DNA from: Saururus chinensis
Lineage: Eukaryota; Streptophyta; Magnoliopsida; Piperales; Saururaceae
Assembly (NCBI GenBank): GCA_035235625.1
Contig: CP141145.1
Location: forward strand, 29,142,563 to 29,206,562
Length of the DNA stretch: 64,000 bases
Reading direction: 5' to 3'
Positions 1-11,071 of the stretch are shown piece by piece (within the stretch, counting starts at the first letter, position 1; every line of letters begins with the position of its first letter). The notes below the pieces were generated by a model. That model was given only the letters and a program-made list of their open reading frames with translations. It was not told the DNA's origin and made no database searches. A program made the translations under genes and the position numbers.

Positions 1-16
1 CACAAATTACGCCTAT

Positions 17-105
17 GTCATGTTACCAATAACATGATTTTCTTATACTATTGTATATGATAACATGACATTCATCACAAAAGCATGTTACTGATAACAC
101 GAATA
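17..105 (+). repeat. Direct repeat, first copy (second at about 4835-4915)
   Basis: Two palindromes joined by a linker containing actattgtatatgataaca occur in the same order and orientation here and at about 4835-4915. The palindromes are therefore partly carried inside a longer repeat unit of about 85-90 bp. The copies are clearly related but diverged. Confidence 0.65.
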
Positions 106-379
106 TCTCTTTTGTCATGTTACTGGTAACACAATTTTCGTGCGTAGAATTTTAGATATGCAGAACGAAGGACAAGAATATGATTCGTAGATCCAAACGA
201 AAACAAATTTAGCAGCGTGTTAACAAATAGAAATATCAATAATGGTAGTTGATGAGTACATAGTCTAAACAACGAAAGTACAAAAATACAAAAGTAGACC
301 ACAAAAGTAAAAATGTTCAAAAATAGAAAAATCAAAGTAAATCGTTGCACACAATCTATCTACATGAGCATGGTCTCTC

Positions 380-473
380 CAACCACAAAAAAATGCTTCT
401 AGACATTGGGACATTGAAATAACACTCGACTATGGCTCGTCTACCTTCAAGGCAGATGAGAAGAATAGTGTAG
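380..473. repeat. Inverted repeat, left arm (right arm 3931-4018)
   Basis: The reverse complement of 3931-4018 matches this stretch over about 85 bp with moderate divergence. Shared blocks include the caaccacaaaaaaatg, cattgggacattgaaataa and gcagatgagaag segments. Without the solo LTR between them, the arms would be separated by only about 65 bases, so the older sequence was a hairpin-like or tail-to-tail structure. Confidence 0.7.
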
Positions 474-1178
474 GTGATTAATGGGGTGAATTGACAAAAT
501 TATTGGACAATGCTTGTCATTAATCTTCGACACCATCTGTCACGCCCCGGCGATGCCCGACCCGAGCCGAACCCGGTCCAGGGGCCGGTCAATCGCGCGG
601 GGGCGATGAAGTAAAAATTGAGAAATGATCTAGCGGAAGACTTAACCCTAGCCACGGGTGATTAACAGCAACACGGAGTGCGCACAATCCTTTGAGCAAG
701 AGTAAATAAAAGGGAAGAAAAAGGTGTTGCTTATCACGAAGTAAACAACAATCTCAAACCCACAAACTTAGTTAAGTAAAGCCCACACCGGCTCAAATAA
801 GTCATAATCATCACAACTGTAGTATATGACATAAATCCAAAACAAGAACCCTACACAAAGGTTCGAACATAAAGCATGAAACAAACGCAGGTAAGTCACT
901 CAACGATCTCCATCATCACACCCAAGCTACCTCTGACCTTTCCTCAAAGAGGCAATCCTGTCCGTCTGCGTGTCGCACCACGCAGCCCCAAATCAAAACA
1001 CAAAAGAGGGGTGAGTTTTAACACTCAGCAATGGTTTTAATATCACTATCAACGTAGAAAATACGATAGCTTAGCAATGAGATCGTTCAGATCAAAGATT
1101 TACATGGTACATCACTTTCTGATCACACATTCAGATCACCTAACACTGCATCATAATGCATAATATCATCACAACCTG

Positions 1179-1440
1179 CATGGATGTATCTCTAACATAC
1201 ATATTCCCACATGCATTCACATCATAACCAATCCCGCATGGATGTATCTCTAACATACATATTCCACATTTTATCATCAAAATCAACATGCATGGATGTA
1301 TCTCTAACATACATATTCCACATGCATAACATCATCACAACCTGCATGGATGTATCTCTAACATACATATTCCACATGCATAACATCAAAATCAACATGC
1401 ATGGATGTATCTCTAACATACATATTCCCACATGCATAAT
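1179..1440 (-). repeat. ~55-bp tandem repeat inside solo LTR copy 1
   Basis: Five units begin at 1179, 1237, 1291, 1345 and 1400. Each holds the core catggatgtatctctaaca followed by an acatattcc block. The same array lies in the other copy at about 19195-19490, so it belongs to the LTR family. Confidence 0.85.
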
Positions 1441-1859
1441 GTCATCACAATCAACCTTCATCAAGGAGTAATCACATGTTAACGTCACACAGATGGGAGC
1501 ATAGACAAGGCCACAAAGGCGTGTCATGGTCCAAAATTCTACACAAGAATTTAAGAAAAATCGGGGTTGTCAATCCCTAATACTGCTCGCCCTGGACGAT
1601 CCTGGCCAAGGATGTCCCATTCTCACACAGAGAATCTAGAGCAGGGGTGTTCGCCTAGGGACATCTCCTGCGGAGGAAGACCCCGAGTTCTCACACAGAG
1701 AACCCTAGAACACGTGGTAGCGGGGTGCACACGGCATACCACACTGGATTCTCAGGGTCCAGATGACACTCATAATAACATTCTCACATATCCGCAAGAC
1801 AAGTACACAACTCGTCCCCACATCCTTCCATTTAACAAGACTCAACCCGGGGAGTGCAC

Positions 1860-1930
1860 TCGTTCCACACAGGAACTTCAAATCGTTCCACACAGGAACT
1901 TCAAATCGTCCCACACAGGAACTTCAAATC
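1860..1930 (-). repeat. 23-bp tandem repeat inside solo LTR copy 1
   Basis: Three units of a 23-bp repeat containing cacacaggaacttcaaatcg stand in a row. The matching stretch of the other copy (about 18695-18790) holds four units, so unit number varies between copies. Confidence 0.85.
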
Positions 1931-2737
1931 AAAATATGTCCTTTTGGACCAATCAACTTGCGATTAATCCACGACCGATAAACCCGGCACACAATTCCAT
2001 CACATTGCATCCAATCAGTCAAATTCGATTAATCACGATAAGGCCTCACTTGGAAATCCATTTTCATGATGTGTGCAGCATGGTACATGCGTGGGCAAAG
2101 CATACATGAATCCTAATCATGATAAGTGCTCTCACCAGCCCCTAATGCATCATTCATAATCACAATATTAAGCTTCAACATCATCATTTAACCCCCATAT
2201 GTGTGTGTGTAACTAGTAGAAGCCTTTCACATAATGCATATCAACATGCTTGAAAATCAACTCACTACCACACTACACATGTGAATTTCTATCTAAACAT
2301 GAATTCCAGCGGAAATCATAGTAGAAGAATCGTTGAAATCATAGCTAGATTCAAAACTCAACCACAAAGGCTAAACACATATAACATCACTCATTTCATC
2401 ATTGAGTCATGGCATTCACCAACATCCACACACCACTAACCACAATCTATCATGACAAATCAGTCCAACAATGATTGTAGTCCTACTGAAAATATATGCT
2501 TATCAAAAGGGAAACAACCGTTCATAATTTCAAGATAACGATTCCAACATCATGCCACAAAACATAAGTCATCCCACCATCTCTAAGCATATGTCTCAAC
2601 TCTATAAACTCAATAGCATGTATTTCTAGTAGCCTAACATAGCTTAAAACACTCTACATTCATATAAAATTGGCAAGCTAAAATGGAATCATCAAAATAG
2701 ACATCATATGCACAACACACAATTTCCTGTGTAGCCG

Positions 2738-2836
2738 ATCGATTGCCCTTCAGGCCGTTCGATCGGTTACACGCAAAAATTTGAAATTTACAGTTCAGTC
2801 GATCGATCGCCCTGCAAGGCCGATCGATCGCCAACA
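2738..2836. repeat. cgatcgatcg palindrome cluster inside solo LTR copy 1
   Basis: Several overlapping gatcgatcg palindromes surround short spacers such as gccctgcaaggc. The equivalent cluster in the other copy is at about 17785-17892. Conservation between copies shows the cluster belongs to the LTR; whether it has a regulatory role is unknown. Confidence 0.65.
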
Positions 2837-3930
2837 TGGCAGAACAGTCATCTTCTTCCTTTCGCAAAATCAAACCGAAACACCATAGATAACACTTCAA
2901 ATCCACATCTAACACCCTAATCATCATCAAAAGTCCTCCTTGACTTCCAGAATATCAAACCAAACCATAATAATGCAAAACCCTAAGAAATCGGGATTAA
3001 ATAATTTTATTTTCTAATCTTACCATTAACACACTAAATTAAGCAAACCATTTCGAAATAAGCCAAAAATGGAGAGTTTTACCATGGATAAACAGAGATT
3101 ATGAAGACACATTACCTCAGCACTTGATTAAGCTCGGATTGAAGAGTCACCCTTCTTGAAATCCTTGAAAACACAATGAGTTTGAATTAAACTCTAATAG
3201 AAATCGATTTACCCAAGAAATCCCTAATTAAACCTTAGATCTAGGGTTTGTTGGTAGTAAAAATCGAATTTTGAATGTTAGGGTTTGTAGTAAAACATAA
3301 ATCAGTAGCTTTTGATGGTCAAAAACGAATTGAATCAAGGGGAAAATGGTAGATTTGAAAGAAATTAAGAGAAAAGCCATGGATTAGTGCTTAATTAGAG
3401 CAAGCTTACCTTAATCGGCTTCTAATTCGGGCCTAAGTGGGGATTAGGCCAGCCCTCCTTCCTTAGCCTATTCCCAAAAATGGAAATAGCTCTGGTTTGC
3501 CCTTTTATAGTAAGGGTTGGGGTAGGCATAGGTAAGTTTTGGGGTGTAAATATGAAAAGTAGGCTAAAAGTGGGTATTTTGCAAATTTAAGCACAATTTA
3601 AGCCTAATAAAATTCTAAAATTTTTTGTGGGACCTTAAGTATATGTCTAGGTTCATTTGACACAAAAATAAATTTTCGACGGTGGGGCCCACAGGGGTCC
3701 CGCAAAAACCCTAATTTTTGGGAAAATAGTGAAAATTCCGAAAAATTTCAAAAATTCACATTTGGTTTAAAATCACTCAAAACCACTAATATTGAAGTTA
3801 ATTTTGGTTAAAACTATCACAAACACTATTTATTTACGAAATCACCGAATAAGATCAGAAAACGCGTAAATCTCACGATAACCCATAATTAAAGAAAACC
3901 AAAACCGGTTTAAAGATGAGGGTCCTTACA

Positions 3931-4018
3931 TCATCCTTCTCATCTGCCTAGAAGGTGGACAAGGCATAGTCGGGCATTATTTCAATGTCCCAATGTTTGC
4001 CACATTTTTTTGTGGTTG
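3931..4018. repeat. Inverted repeat, right arm (left arm 380-473)
   Basis: This is the partner of 380-473. The arm begins directly at the right edge of the inserted solo LTR, so the insertion fell in or next to the loop of the older inverted repeat. Confidence 0.7.
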
Positions 4019-4209
4019 ACGAGTTTGTGCTCTTGGAGACATATGGCTTGCAATACGCCAGTTAGACATCGTTAGTAGCCAATCGCTTCCAAATTTTGGC
4101 AATCAAATTTATTGTCAGTCTCTTTGCTGTTGTCAGGCACCTACCTCCGGCCATGTTCCTTAGATGGGTAAGAGGTGGGCACCGACTAGTCATCTACTGG
4201 AATTTCTAA

Positions 4210-4410
4210 GGATTTATAGAAACTGGAGGTGAAGTAAGTGTTGCACTAAAAATTGGAGTGTTTCCTTGGAAATTGGTTTGTTGTGCCAAAAATTGATGTG
4301 ATGCATCAAAAATTGGTTTTCAAACCCAAAAATTGGTTTGCTAAGCCAGAAATTGGAATGATGCATCAGAAATAGGTGATGTAAATGCTGCATCAAAAAT
4401 TGGGGTAATT
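4210..4410. repeat. Degenerate short tandem repeat (aaaattgg-based)
   Basis: An irregular repeat of about 20-30 bp built on gcatcaaaaattggtttg-like units runs through this stretch. It gives a minus-strand open frame of 60 codons with no recognisable homology, so it is probably not a gene. Confidence 0.5.
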
Positions 4411-5843
4411 TAGGTATGAATTAGTTAATGTTTTGGTCATGTTATCGATAACACAAAATACAGTTATCGTGTTGTAAATAACACACTTTGTGACTTCACG
4501 TGACAGTCGTGTTTTTGAATCGTGTTATGGATAGCACGAAAGAAAACATTTTCATGTTATCATTCGTCATTTTTTAGATAATTTTGCATTAATATTTATT
4601 TTAGTATGTAATATGATAATTATTTATGCAATACATTTCTAGGCCATTTCTCTCTTACAATGTACAAGTAGTTACAAAAAATTTCTATTATATTCATTGT
4701 TGTATTGTGTAATTGGTAACATGTAATCCCTTTGATCATGTTTCTGATTATACGATATGTATATATAAGACAATATGAACATTATACATTGATAAATATA
4801 TCGTGTTATCGACAACACGAACTTTATTTACGTCATGTTATTGATAGCATGACTTGCATACACTATTGTATATGATAACACAATATTCATCAAAAAACGT
4901 GTTTCTAAGAACACGACTACAACATTTTAGGAATGACATGTCTTCCATTCAACTAAAGAACGGGGGTAGATGAGGCAACCCCGACCCATGTTCCCCGTCT
5001 TTATGTCATTTTCCTACTTTTGTGTTTGCCCTCCTTATGCTTGTACTTGGACCAGTGGCCACATTTAGAGGGTCATGTTGTGCGCTATCACAACGTTTGC
5101 AAATTGTGACCCAACCGTCTACTTGCTCCATAGTGGGGTTTTAACCTTAGGTTGTCACTCTATTCGGTTTTTCCTTGGGCATCCCCTTTGTTTGAGTGGG
5201 ATTGGTGGGTTGAATGTAGGAACGACTCCAGTTAGTGCCTACTTGTGCCTATCCGTCATCAGGTATAATGACTCTTGATATGTTATTTTATATATTTTTG
5301 TGGAGTACCATTTTTTACAGTAATCAGATACATATAAGTGTCTATAATCAATTCAACTAGATTCACTACATCATGTTGAATGAATATCATGTGAATGAGA
5401 ACATGATAAGTGATATTATAGTGTTATTGAAAACACGACCCATCAACAATGTTGTATGCTCACAACTATCATGTTATTTTAACACATGAACATACACGTT
5501 ATCATGGACAACATATGAACATACATACGACATTAATTGCCTTTTACTTGGTGATATAGCAAGTTAACCTAGAATTCATACATTAATATTGACAATACAT
5601 GCACATTCCTTGCTTCTTCTCATATGTTTTCGATGTGTTTAACAGCAAATGGGGTTAAATCTTCAGTCATAATTTGTCCATCTATCCAACGTTTCTCAAA
5701 GAGTACGGTTGTGCCCTTGTATGCTCAATTAACTGAGTAATAAGCATCAACCTGACTTTTTTTGACATTGCATCAGCACTTTCGGGCATATTTGAGCTCA
5801 ATGTTCCATATCTTTTGTTTGAAAATGAAACATTAGCCTAGTG

Positions 5844-6263
5844 CTATGCACCTATCTTTTCCAGCCAAGCAAATGCTTTAGGATTATGTTCTTTAATGTT
5901 ATTCATTGTGTCATCATACATGTTATGTCTAAAAATTTTAGTTGCCACATGGAGCTGGTTCTTTAGGTAGTTGTCTTTAAATCTGTCCAACATATTTACT
6001 GCTATATGATAGATACAATATCCATGGTGTGTAGAGGGAAAATATTGCTTAACAACATTTTCCAAGCCCTTCATTCTAATAAAAATAATTATATCTAACT
6101 TGGCTGGAGAATCAGAAAATAGATAATTTCTGATCAATTCAACAAACCAACTCAAAGTTTTCTTACACTCATTCCCGACCACTGTAAATGCAATGCATAA
6201 CATATTATTGTCCTGTCTAGTGCAATTGTCACTAATAGCTGACCTGGATACTTTCCATTCCAA
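5844..6263 (-). pseudogene. MULE transposase core fragment
   Basis: An open minus-strand frame of 139 codons resembles the catalytic part of plant MULE transposases. It includes an FTVVGNE-like strand, then LDIIIFIRMKGLENVVKQYFP and the STHHGYCIYHIAVNM segment, comparable to the F-P-x-A-x-H-x-x-C-x-x-H region of the family. It ends at KAFAWLEKIGA, just before the usual position of the W-x-x-A motif. It is a fragment of the larger element; flanking transposase-like blocks are in other frames. No intact DDE catalytic triad can be asserted from this piece. Confidence 0.7.
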
Positions 6264-6732
6264 AAAGTTGCATCTACGGTTAGCAATAGCCTTAGTATTG
6301 TTCTAAAAGCTCTTGCAGCCGGCCTAACACATTCAAAATACTCTTTTAAAATCGTATACCCTTATAGGTCAAGGAATATCACATGATCTGATTAGAACTA
6401 CTACACTCCCTGATTCATCCTTTCTATCTGATTTCTATATGCAGTTGCGCTAGGATTTGTTTGGGTCTCCATCAATTAAATCACACAGTGATTTACCTGC
6501 ACGATCAGATTTTAAGTAGTTAACATTAAAAATAATTAAACAAAAAGTTATCACGTAGTGTTCTCGAGAACATGAAAAGATTACTAGTCATGTTTTTGTA
6601 AAACTGAACTTTATAAACATTGTGTTCATGGTAACACGATAGCTAAACTAGTCATGTTTTAAGAAAATGCGACTGTATAAGCCTCATGTGGCCGATCACA
6701 TGTCAACTTCAAAAGTCATTTTTTCATAAACA

Positions 6733-6953
6733 TGACTCTGTAAATATTATAAGTGTGTTTTACTTGTATGCCATCATTTTTTATAGTTCACAGTTACATC
6801 CCAATGCTTTGAAATATATCTTACTATTCTTTTCGGTGTAATGTGACTCTATAAATACCATAAGTGTGCTTTACCTGCACGCTAGTATTTCTTGTAGTTC
6901 ACAGTTATACCCCAATGCTTCGAAATATATATTGTTATGTTTTTGGTGTAATT
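6733..6953. repeat. Tandem duplication of ~109 bp within the MULE
   Basis: The stretches 6733-6841 and 6842-6953 are diverged direct copies sharing cagttacatcccaatgcttt-like and ggtgtaat blocks. Both contain tttac(c/t)tg(c/t)a, the reverse of a tgcaGGTAAA splice-donor-like site. The duplication may therefore include an exon edge of the minus-strand transposase gene; that part is inference. Confidence 0.65.
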
Positions 6954-7118
6954 GTTGAATCTTTAAACAACCCATAACATTTTCTTGCAATCCAAAAATG
7001 CGATGCTAAAGGATAATCAATTGACTTCCTTTGTGTTCCACATGAATGGGTCGGGCACTAACCTTCTTACAGTGACATGATCTCCTATGTTTAAAGCTCT
7101 TATGTACCACTTATAAGA

Positions 7119-7550
7119 CTAGTCGGAGCACTTCATGGCATACGTGTTCTTGTTCCTATCTACAACCCGATATGTGAAATTCGCCTTTATTGCAAAGTTG
7201 ATGAAAACCCTCTTGAAATGTAACAGGCTTAGGAAATGTGCACCCAATTGGAGTAGATTCTGGTAGTCCTTTGCTTGCAAACTACTAGCCATTACCTCGC
7301 CCTCACCAAGATTTGGCTCCAACAGGTTGAAATCATTGACTCTCCCCCACTCTGCCTCGGCCTCAATATCAATATTACTAGGTACCTCACTGTGTCCGAA
7401 TTCTTCATGGCCAGACATACTTTCCATGTCAATTATGTCATTCTTGTTCCATTGCTCATCACTCCACATTTCTTCAAATTCTTGGTCATCGCAATTTCCA
7501 AGGTTGTATAGGAGATCATAGTTATCAAATGAAGTTCTTATTGCACCCAT
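7119..7550 (-). pseudogene. MULE transposase N-terminal fragment
   Basis: A 143-codon minus-strand frame begins MGAIRTSFDNYD and is acidic in its first hundred residues. It ends with FKRVFINFAIKANFTYRVVDRNKNTYAMKCSD-like sequence (about residues 112-143). That C-terminal part fits the plant MuDR N-terminal domain, in which a phenylalanine-lysine helix precedes a basic stretch and the first conserved cysteine. Downstream sequence (KWYIRALNIGDHVTVRR-like, near 7100-7050) continues the theme past an in-frame stop. The palindromes at 7750-7769 and 7864-7886 lie on its 5' side. Confidence 0.65.
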
Positions 7551-7999
7551 TTGGGCGACATTTCTTCAAATCCAATTTGAATAACTTACGTAATAGGTTT
7601 TGTTGGCATTAAAGTGTTGTACGATGTGTGACATGGATTTGTTGAGTTGAAATCTCCCTATTCTCCTAATCTGCAATGGATATTAATGTGTTAATCAATA
7701 TGTGATATAACTCAACATCGTGTATTCGGTTACATGCTTATAAACTTTATCATGTTATCAATGGGACGATATTTATACAAGTTGTGTTATTGTATCTACA
7801 CTAAACAAAATTTGTGATATATTGCTTTTATATTTTGTACCATTAGTTATGCAATATTATAAATATTGTGTTTTTACTGAACACGATATTTATGATATCG
7901 TGTGTTCAAGTACATGATAAAGCATAGTGACATGTATTCTAAATTTCATTGTTACCTGATTGTTTCACAAGTGCATTGTGTATCATTGACTCATGTCTG

Positions 8000-8839
8000 C
8001 AATCTGCCATTCAAGTTGGGGTGAGTCGATACTAGCAATGATTTATCTCTATTGACAGTTTAGTTCCTTTCCACTGATGGTAATTTGCCATCATTTTTAG
8101 GCTATTTTATTTATGTATACAATAATAACACTTCTTTATTTGCCTTCTTAGGAATAGAAAACACTTATTGCAGGTCTTCATCCTCTTCTAATTTATTTAG
8201 AATGGATGATTGTAAAGATAAAATTAAATACTTCAAAGTCACATTACTATTGATAGCAAGTCTTTCTTTGACTTGAACTCGCAGCTTGCCGAACCTCACC
8301 AAGGAATCAATGTTCATCAAATGTGTCTTTCTACCTCCATATACATCATTATTACCTACTTCTTTGTCGTAATAGATACAAATAGCAATCATCTCCATTA
8401 TGATAGTTACGTAGTGATTGGAACGGCCAAAATGAAGCCTTTTTCACCTAAAATAACTTCCGTCATGGTAAAAAAATAAGTTTTTACTATCTCCGGTGAC
8501 TCACCGATAAGTCACCACTAATCATCTCTTGCTGGCGAATTCCGACTTTCCATCGATCAATCATCTCTATTAGAACGACAGCACGTTATTCTAGTATTCA
8601 TTTATGAGGTTCTAAATAGGGATTAAGTTTATTTAAAATCTAAGGACAGTTTCACCCTAAAGTAGGTAATATGACATTTTTACGTCAAAAGGGGAGAATA
8701 CGAAATATTGGCTTCTATAGCCAGGTAATATTGAAAAAACTCAAAAGTAAAATCCTAATGCACACTAAGTTACTTTGTGAAGTTGAACCGTGTTAGGGAA
8801 ACATAGTTTATGGGTGTACTGCAGCAAGCCAAGTTTAAG
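8000..8839. other. Intergenic, nothing recognised
   Basis: AT-rich sequence with short open frames on both strands that overlap one another and have no recognisable domain. The palindrome family stops here. Confidence 0.6.
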
Positions 8840-8920
8840 TACTCCCTATTTACAAAATAAACTATTTTTAGTCTATTTTGGAAAATCAAATAAAGCTATT
8901 AGTGTTGAATAGAGGGAGTA
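8840..8920. mobile_element. Stowaway-like MITE (81 bp)
   Basis: The stretch begins TACTCCCTATTTAC and ends AGAGGGAGTA, so the ctccct/agggag inverted ends are bounded by the TA duplication typical of Tc1/mariner Stowaway MITEs. Confidence 0.75.
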
Positions 8921-10758
8921 AAAAAAAAACCCTTGCATGTTGTCATAGAAATTGAGAGGGGGTTGCTAAAAAATTAATCTTACATGTAATTGCAGGCAAA
9001 TGCACAATACTAAAGTCTGCTTAAGTTATTAGCTTATCTAGCCAAAAAGACATGCTTAAATTACCGTTGTCACCCAATAACCTAAGCCGTAAATGCAGGC
9101 ATCTATTAAAGAGTCTAGGAACTAGGAAGTATTCTGTATCTGATATAAATGGATCACGCTAAATCTGATTGTTAATAGCAGAAAATTATGATCCAATCTT
9201 AATAGCCAATCCACTTCCACTTTTTTTTTTCACACATAAAAATTAAAATGGCTAAGTGGGGAAGACACGGAGCCATCAGTGATGGACGCGCATGATTTTA
9301 GAAAAATGATCAATGTGAAACTGTACACCCACTAAATTATAAGGTTATCTTAATTAAGATCAAAGTGCCAGAATCAACTGATAAGTATTGAGTCCCATCC
9401 AAACTGTACACAGGGTTGCTTTTTCCCACCATAAGTAATGATTTTGGAAACTTCTTATGTCACATTACCAACTCTAACCAAAGCTCAAGGGCAGCAGGAA
9501 ACAAGACTCCCCACCGAAAATAAGCCTAACATAAGGAACATACTAAGAACTATTCATCCATAAGATGATTGATGATGCACATGTTTATGTAAGTAAATAC
9601 TTATATTAATGTGCACTAATATATTTGCCATAGATATGAAATATCAATGGCTCTAGTACATACCTTAAGCTGGGCACATTGTGAGACAGAGCTTAAAAAA
9701 ACTCTTTATGGAACGAACTACTCAAGCGACATCACATCTTACAACCAAAAATACAAAAGTAATACCTCTGTTGGTTTATACTCTTACAATAGCAGCGACT
9801 GAATCATACTGCTTTCCATATCTTCTCTGTGACTGAAGACTCAACTTCTTATGGGGTGTATCTCTGGGCCGTTCAATATAGAATAAGGAAAGACAAGGCA
9901 AAAAGGCTAAAAGAGCAGTTCAGAATAGGTTCTGGTGCAACCAATGGTGCTCTGAGCGCCAGATACAGAGACATTGGACTAATAAAACATGGAATTTGGT
10001 GAGTTTTATAAGACAAAGACAAGGGGAATTTTTGAATTTTATTTTGTTATTAACGATTACCTATCTAGTGGAGTATGGGGACAGAGAAATAAAGCATTGG
10101 TTCATATTAGTTGATATACGACAATCGAAGTGGATGGGATCTCATATCTGACTGCAGAAATGCGTGGGGGAGCTAGGGCACGTGATGAAGATAGCTCCTG
10201 ACCGGCCACAATCAGCAGTGAGAGAGACAAAAAAAAGGGAGAAGAAGATGTCATCATCCACCATCAATGGTGAACGTCTGGTTTCCACTTCACTAGCTAC
10301 AACAAAAAAAAGGATGCAAATCCAGCTGATTCTGTACAGTACAAGGTAACAATATTTAAAATGGACAATTTGCAGTACTAGGGTCACCAATCAACCAAAC
10401 AAGTGAATAGGAGTGAAGAAAAGGTGAGTCTTGGTTGCAAAAGATGGAAATCAAGATGAGCATTAAATTGGGATTATGATAACACATCAGTGAAACAACC
10501 AATAGCTTCATTCTGGAGTTGGCCTTGCTCTCCCTCTGTCTTGATTGAAAAAAAAGCTTTTGGATCTTAGCAGAACAGCGGTTCATTTTGGCCCCGTGGA
10601 CATTGACGAAATCTTGATGAATCCAAAAGCGATTTCATACTTTATATATAAAAAAGGAGATATTTCATGTGCATCTCTTGCTCTATCATACTATTGAGAC
10701 TTCTGTAGTTAAAAAAAAGAGAGAGAGAGATTAATGATTAAATGTCAATTAATACTTA
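8921..10758. other. Intergenic, nothing recognised
   Basis: AT-rich DNA with short overlapping frames on both strands. I see no domain, RNA gene or clear repeat here other than a short gagagaga run near 10718-10730. Confidence 0.6.
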
Positions 10759-11071
10759 AGGACTCTTTGGATACAGATTATTGGTTATAATAAATTTTAA
10801 ATTATCTTAATTTGATTAGTTAAATTTATTGTTAAATTATTTTTATATTTGATAATGTATTTTATGTGAATATGATTTATAAGAAATTTGTACATGGAAT
10901 ATGTGAATCTCCTTAGGTGGAGATTACTTGGGAACATAAAATCTAACCAAAAGTCTTGATAAATCTAACAATTCATCATGAATTTAATACATTTAAATTT
11001 TTTTACATCCAAACATAATTTAAAGGATTTATACTGAATTTTAAAAGAATCATGTTCATCCAAATAGCCCC
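10759..11071. mobile_element. Tourist-like MITE (about 313 bp)
   Basis: The ends are inverted: aggactctttggatac at the left, and the reverse complement of the right end reads ggggctatttggatga. Both are flanked by TTA (10756-10758 and 11072-11074), the PIF/Harbinger target duplication. The interior is very AT-rich and has no ORF. The family call rests on ends and duplication only; an hAT-derived MITE is the alternative. Confidence 0.55.

Larger units (their letters stand above)
538..3930 (-). mobile_element. Solo LTR, 3.4-kb family, copy 1
   Basis: A 3,393-bp sequence with TG...CA ends matches 16709-20112 in reverse orientation along its whole length, about 97-98% identical in the stretches I compared. 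It is flanked by ccatc (533-537) and tcatc (3931-3935), a 5-bp target duplication with one difference. The plus-orientation copy carries a ctataaaag TATA-like site, so transcription of this copy would run on the minus strand. No gag-pol or second LTR adjoins it, so it is best read as a solo LTR left by LTR-LTR recombination. The lineage is not determined; 5-bp duplications and long LTRs suit Ty3/Gypsy. The high similarity of the two copies suggests a young family. Confidence 0.85.
4930..7560 (-). mobile_element. Mutator-like element (MULE), degenerate
   Basis: On the minus strand, blocks appear in the order expected of a MuDR-type transposase. First is an N-terminal DNA-binding region (about 7550-7119). 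Next are transposase-core blocks (about 6263-5844). Then comes NMPESADAMSKKVRLMLITQ at about 5790-5730, matching the conserved N-M-A-E-S segment after the core, and a TPFAVKHIE-like segment near 5640. A GCPRKNRIE-type basic segment lies near 5200 and a cysteine/histidine segment, CKRCDSAQHDP, near 5080, resembling the zinc knuckle. The blocks lie in different frames and are separated by stops and AT-rich stretches with palindromes. Some stretches may be introns, but as it stands the element looks inactive. No clear long terminal inverted repeats were found, so a non-TIR MULE is possible. Confidence 0.75.
18..7886. repeat. Dispersed ~20-bp palindrome family in and around a MULE
   Basis: An imperfect palindrome close to TCRTGTTATYGATAACAYGA recurs in the non-coding parts of this region. 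Clear copies lie at 18-37, 83-102, 115-134, 4437-4456, 4467-4486, 4520-4539, 4801-4820, 4833-4852, 4897-4916, 5419-5438, 6556-6574, 6619-6640, 7750-7769 and 7864-7886, with several weaker ones. The copy at 18-37 has perfect 8-bp arms and that at 4801-4820 perfect 7-bp arms. Copies occur on both sides of the inserted solo LTR and between the transposase-like blocks, but were not noticed after about 8,000. The function is unknown; sites for a sequence-specific DNA-binding protein are one inference. Confidence 0.8.

Noticed and set aside
1211-1527. Overlapping frames with MDVSLTYIFH repeats on one strand and MYVRDTSM on the other
   Set aside because: They are translations of the ~55-bp tandem repeat in the solo LTR.
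5075-5278. A 67-codon plus-strand frame (MLCAITTFANCD...)
   Set aside because: The minus strand of this stretch carries the C-terminal transposase-like blocks (basic segment and zinc-knuckle-like residues), so the plus frame is a shadow.
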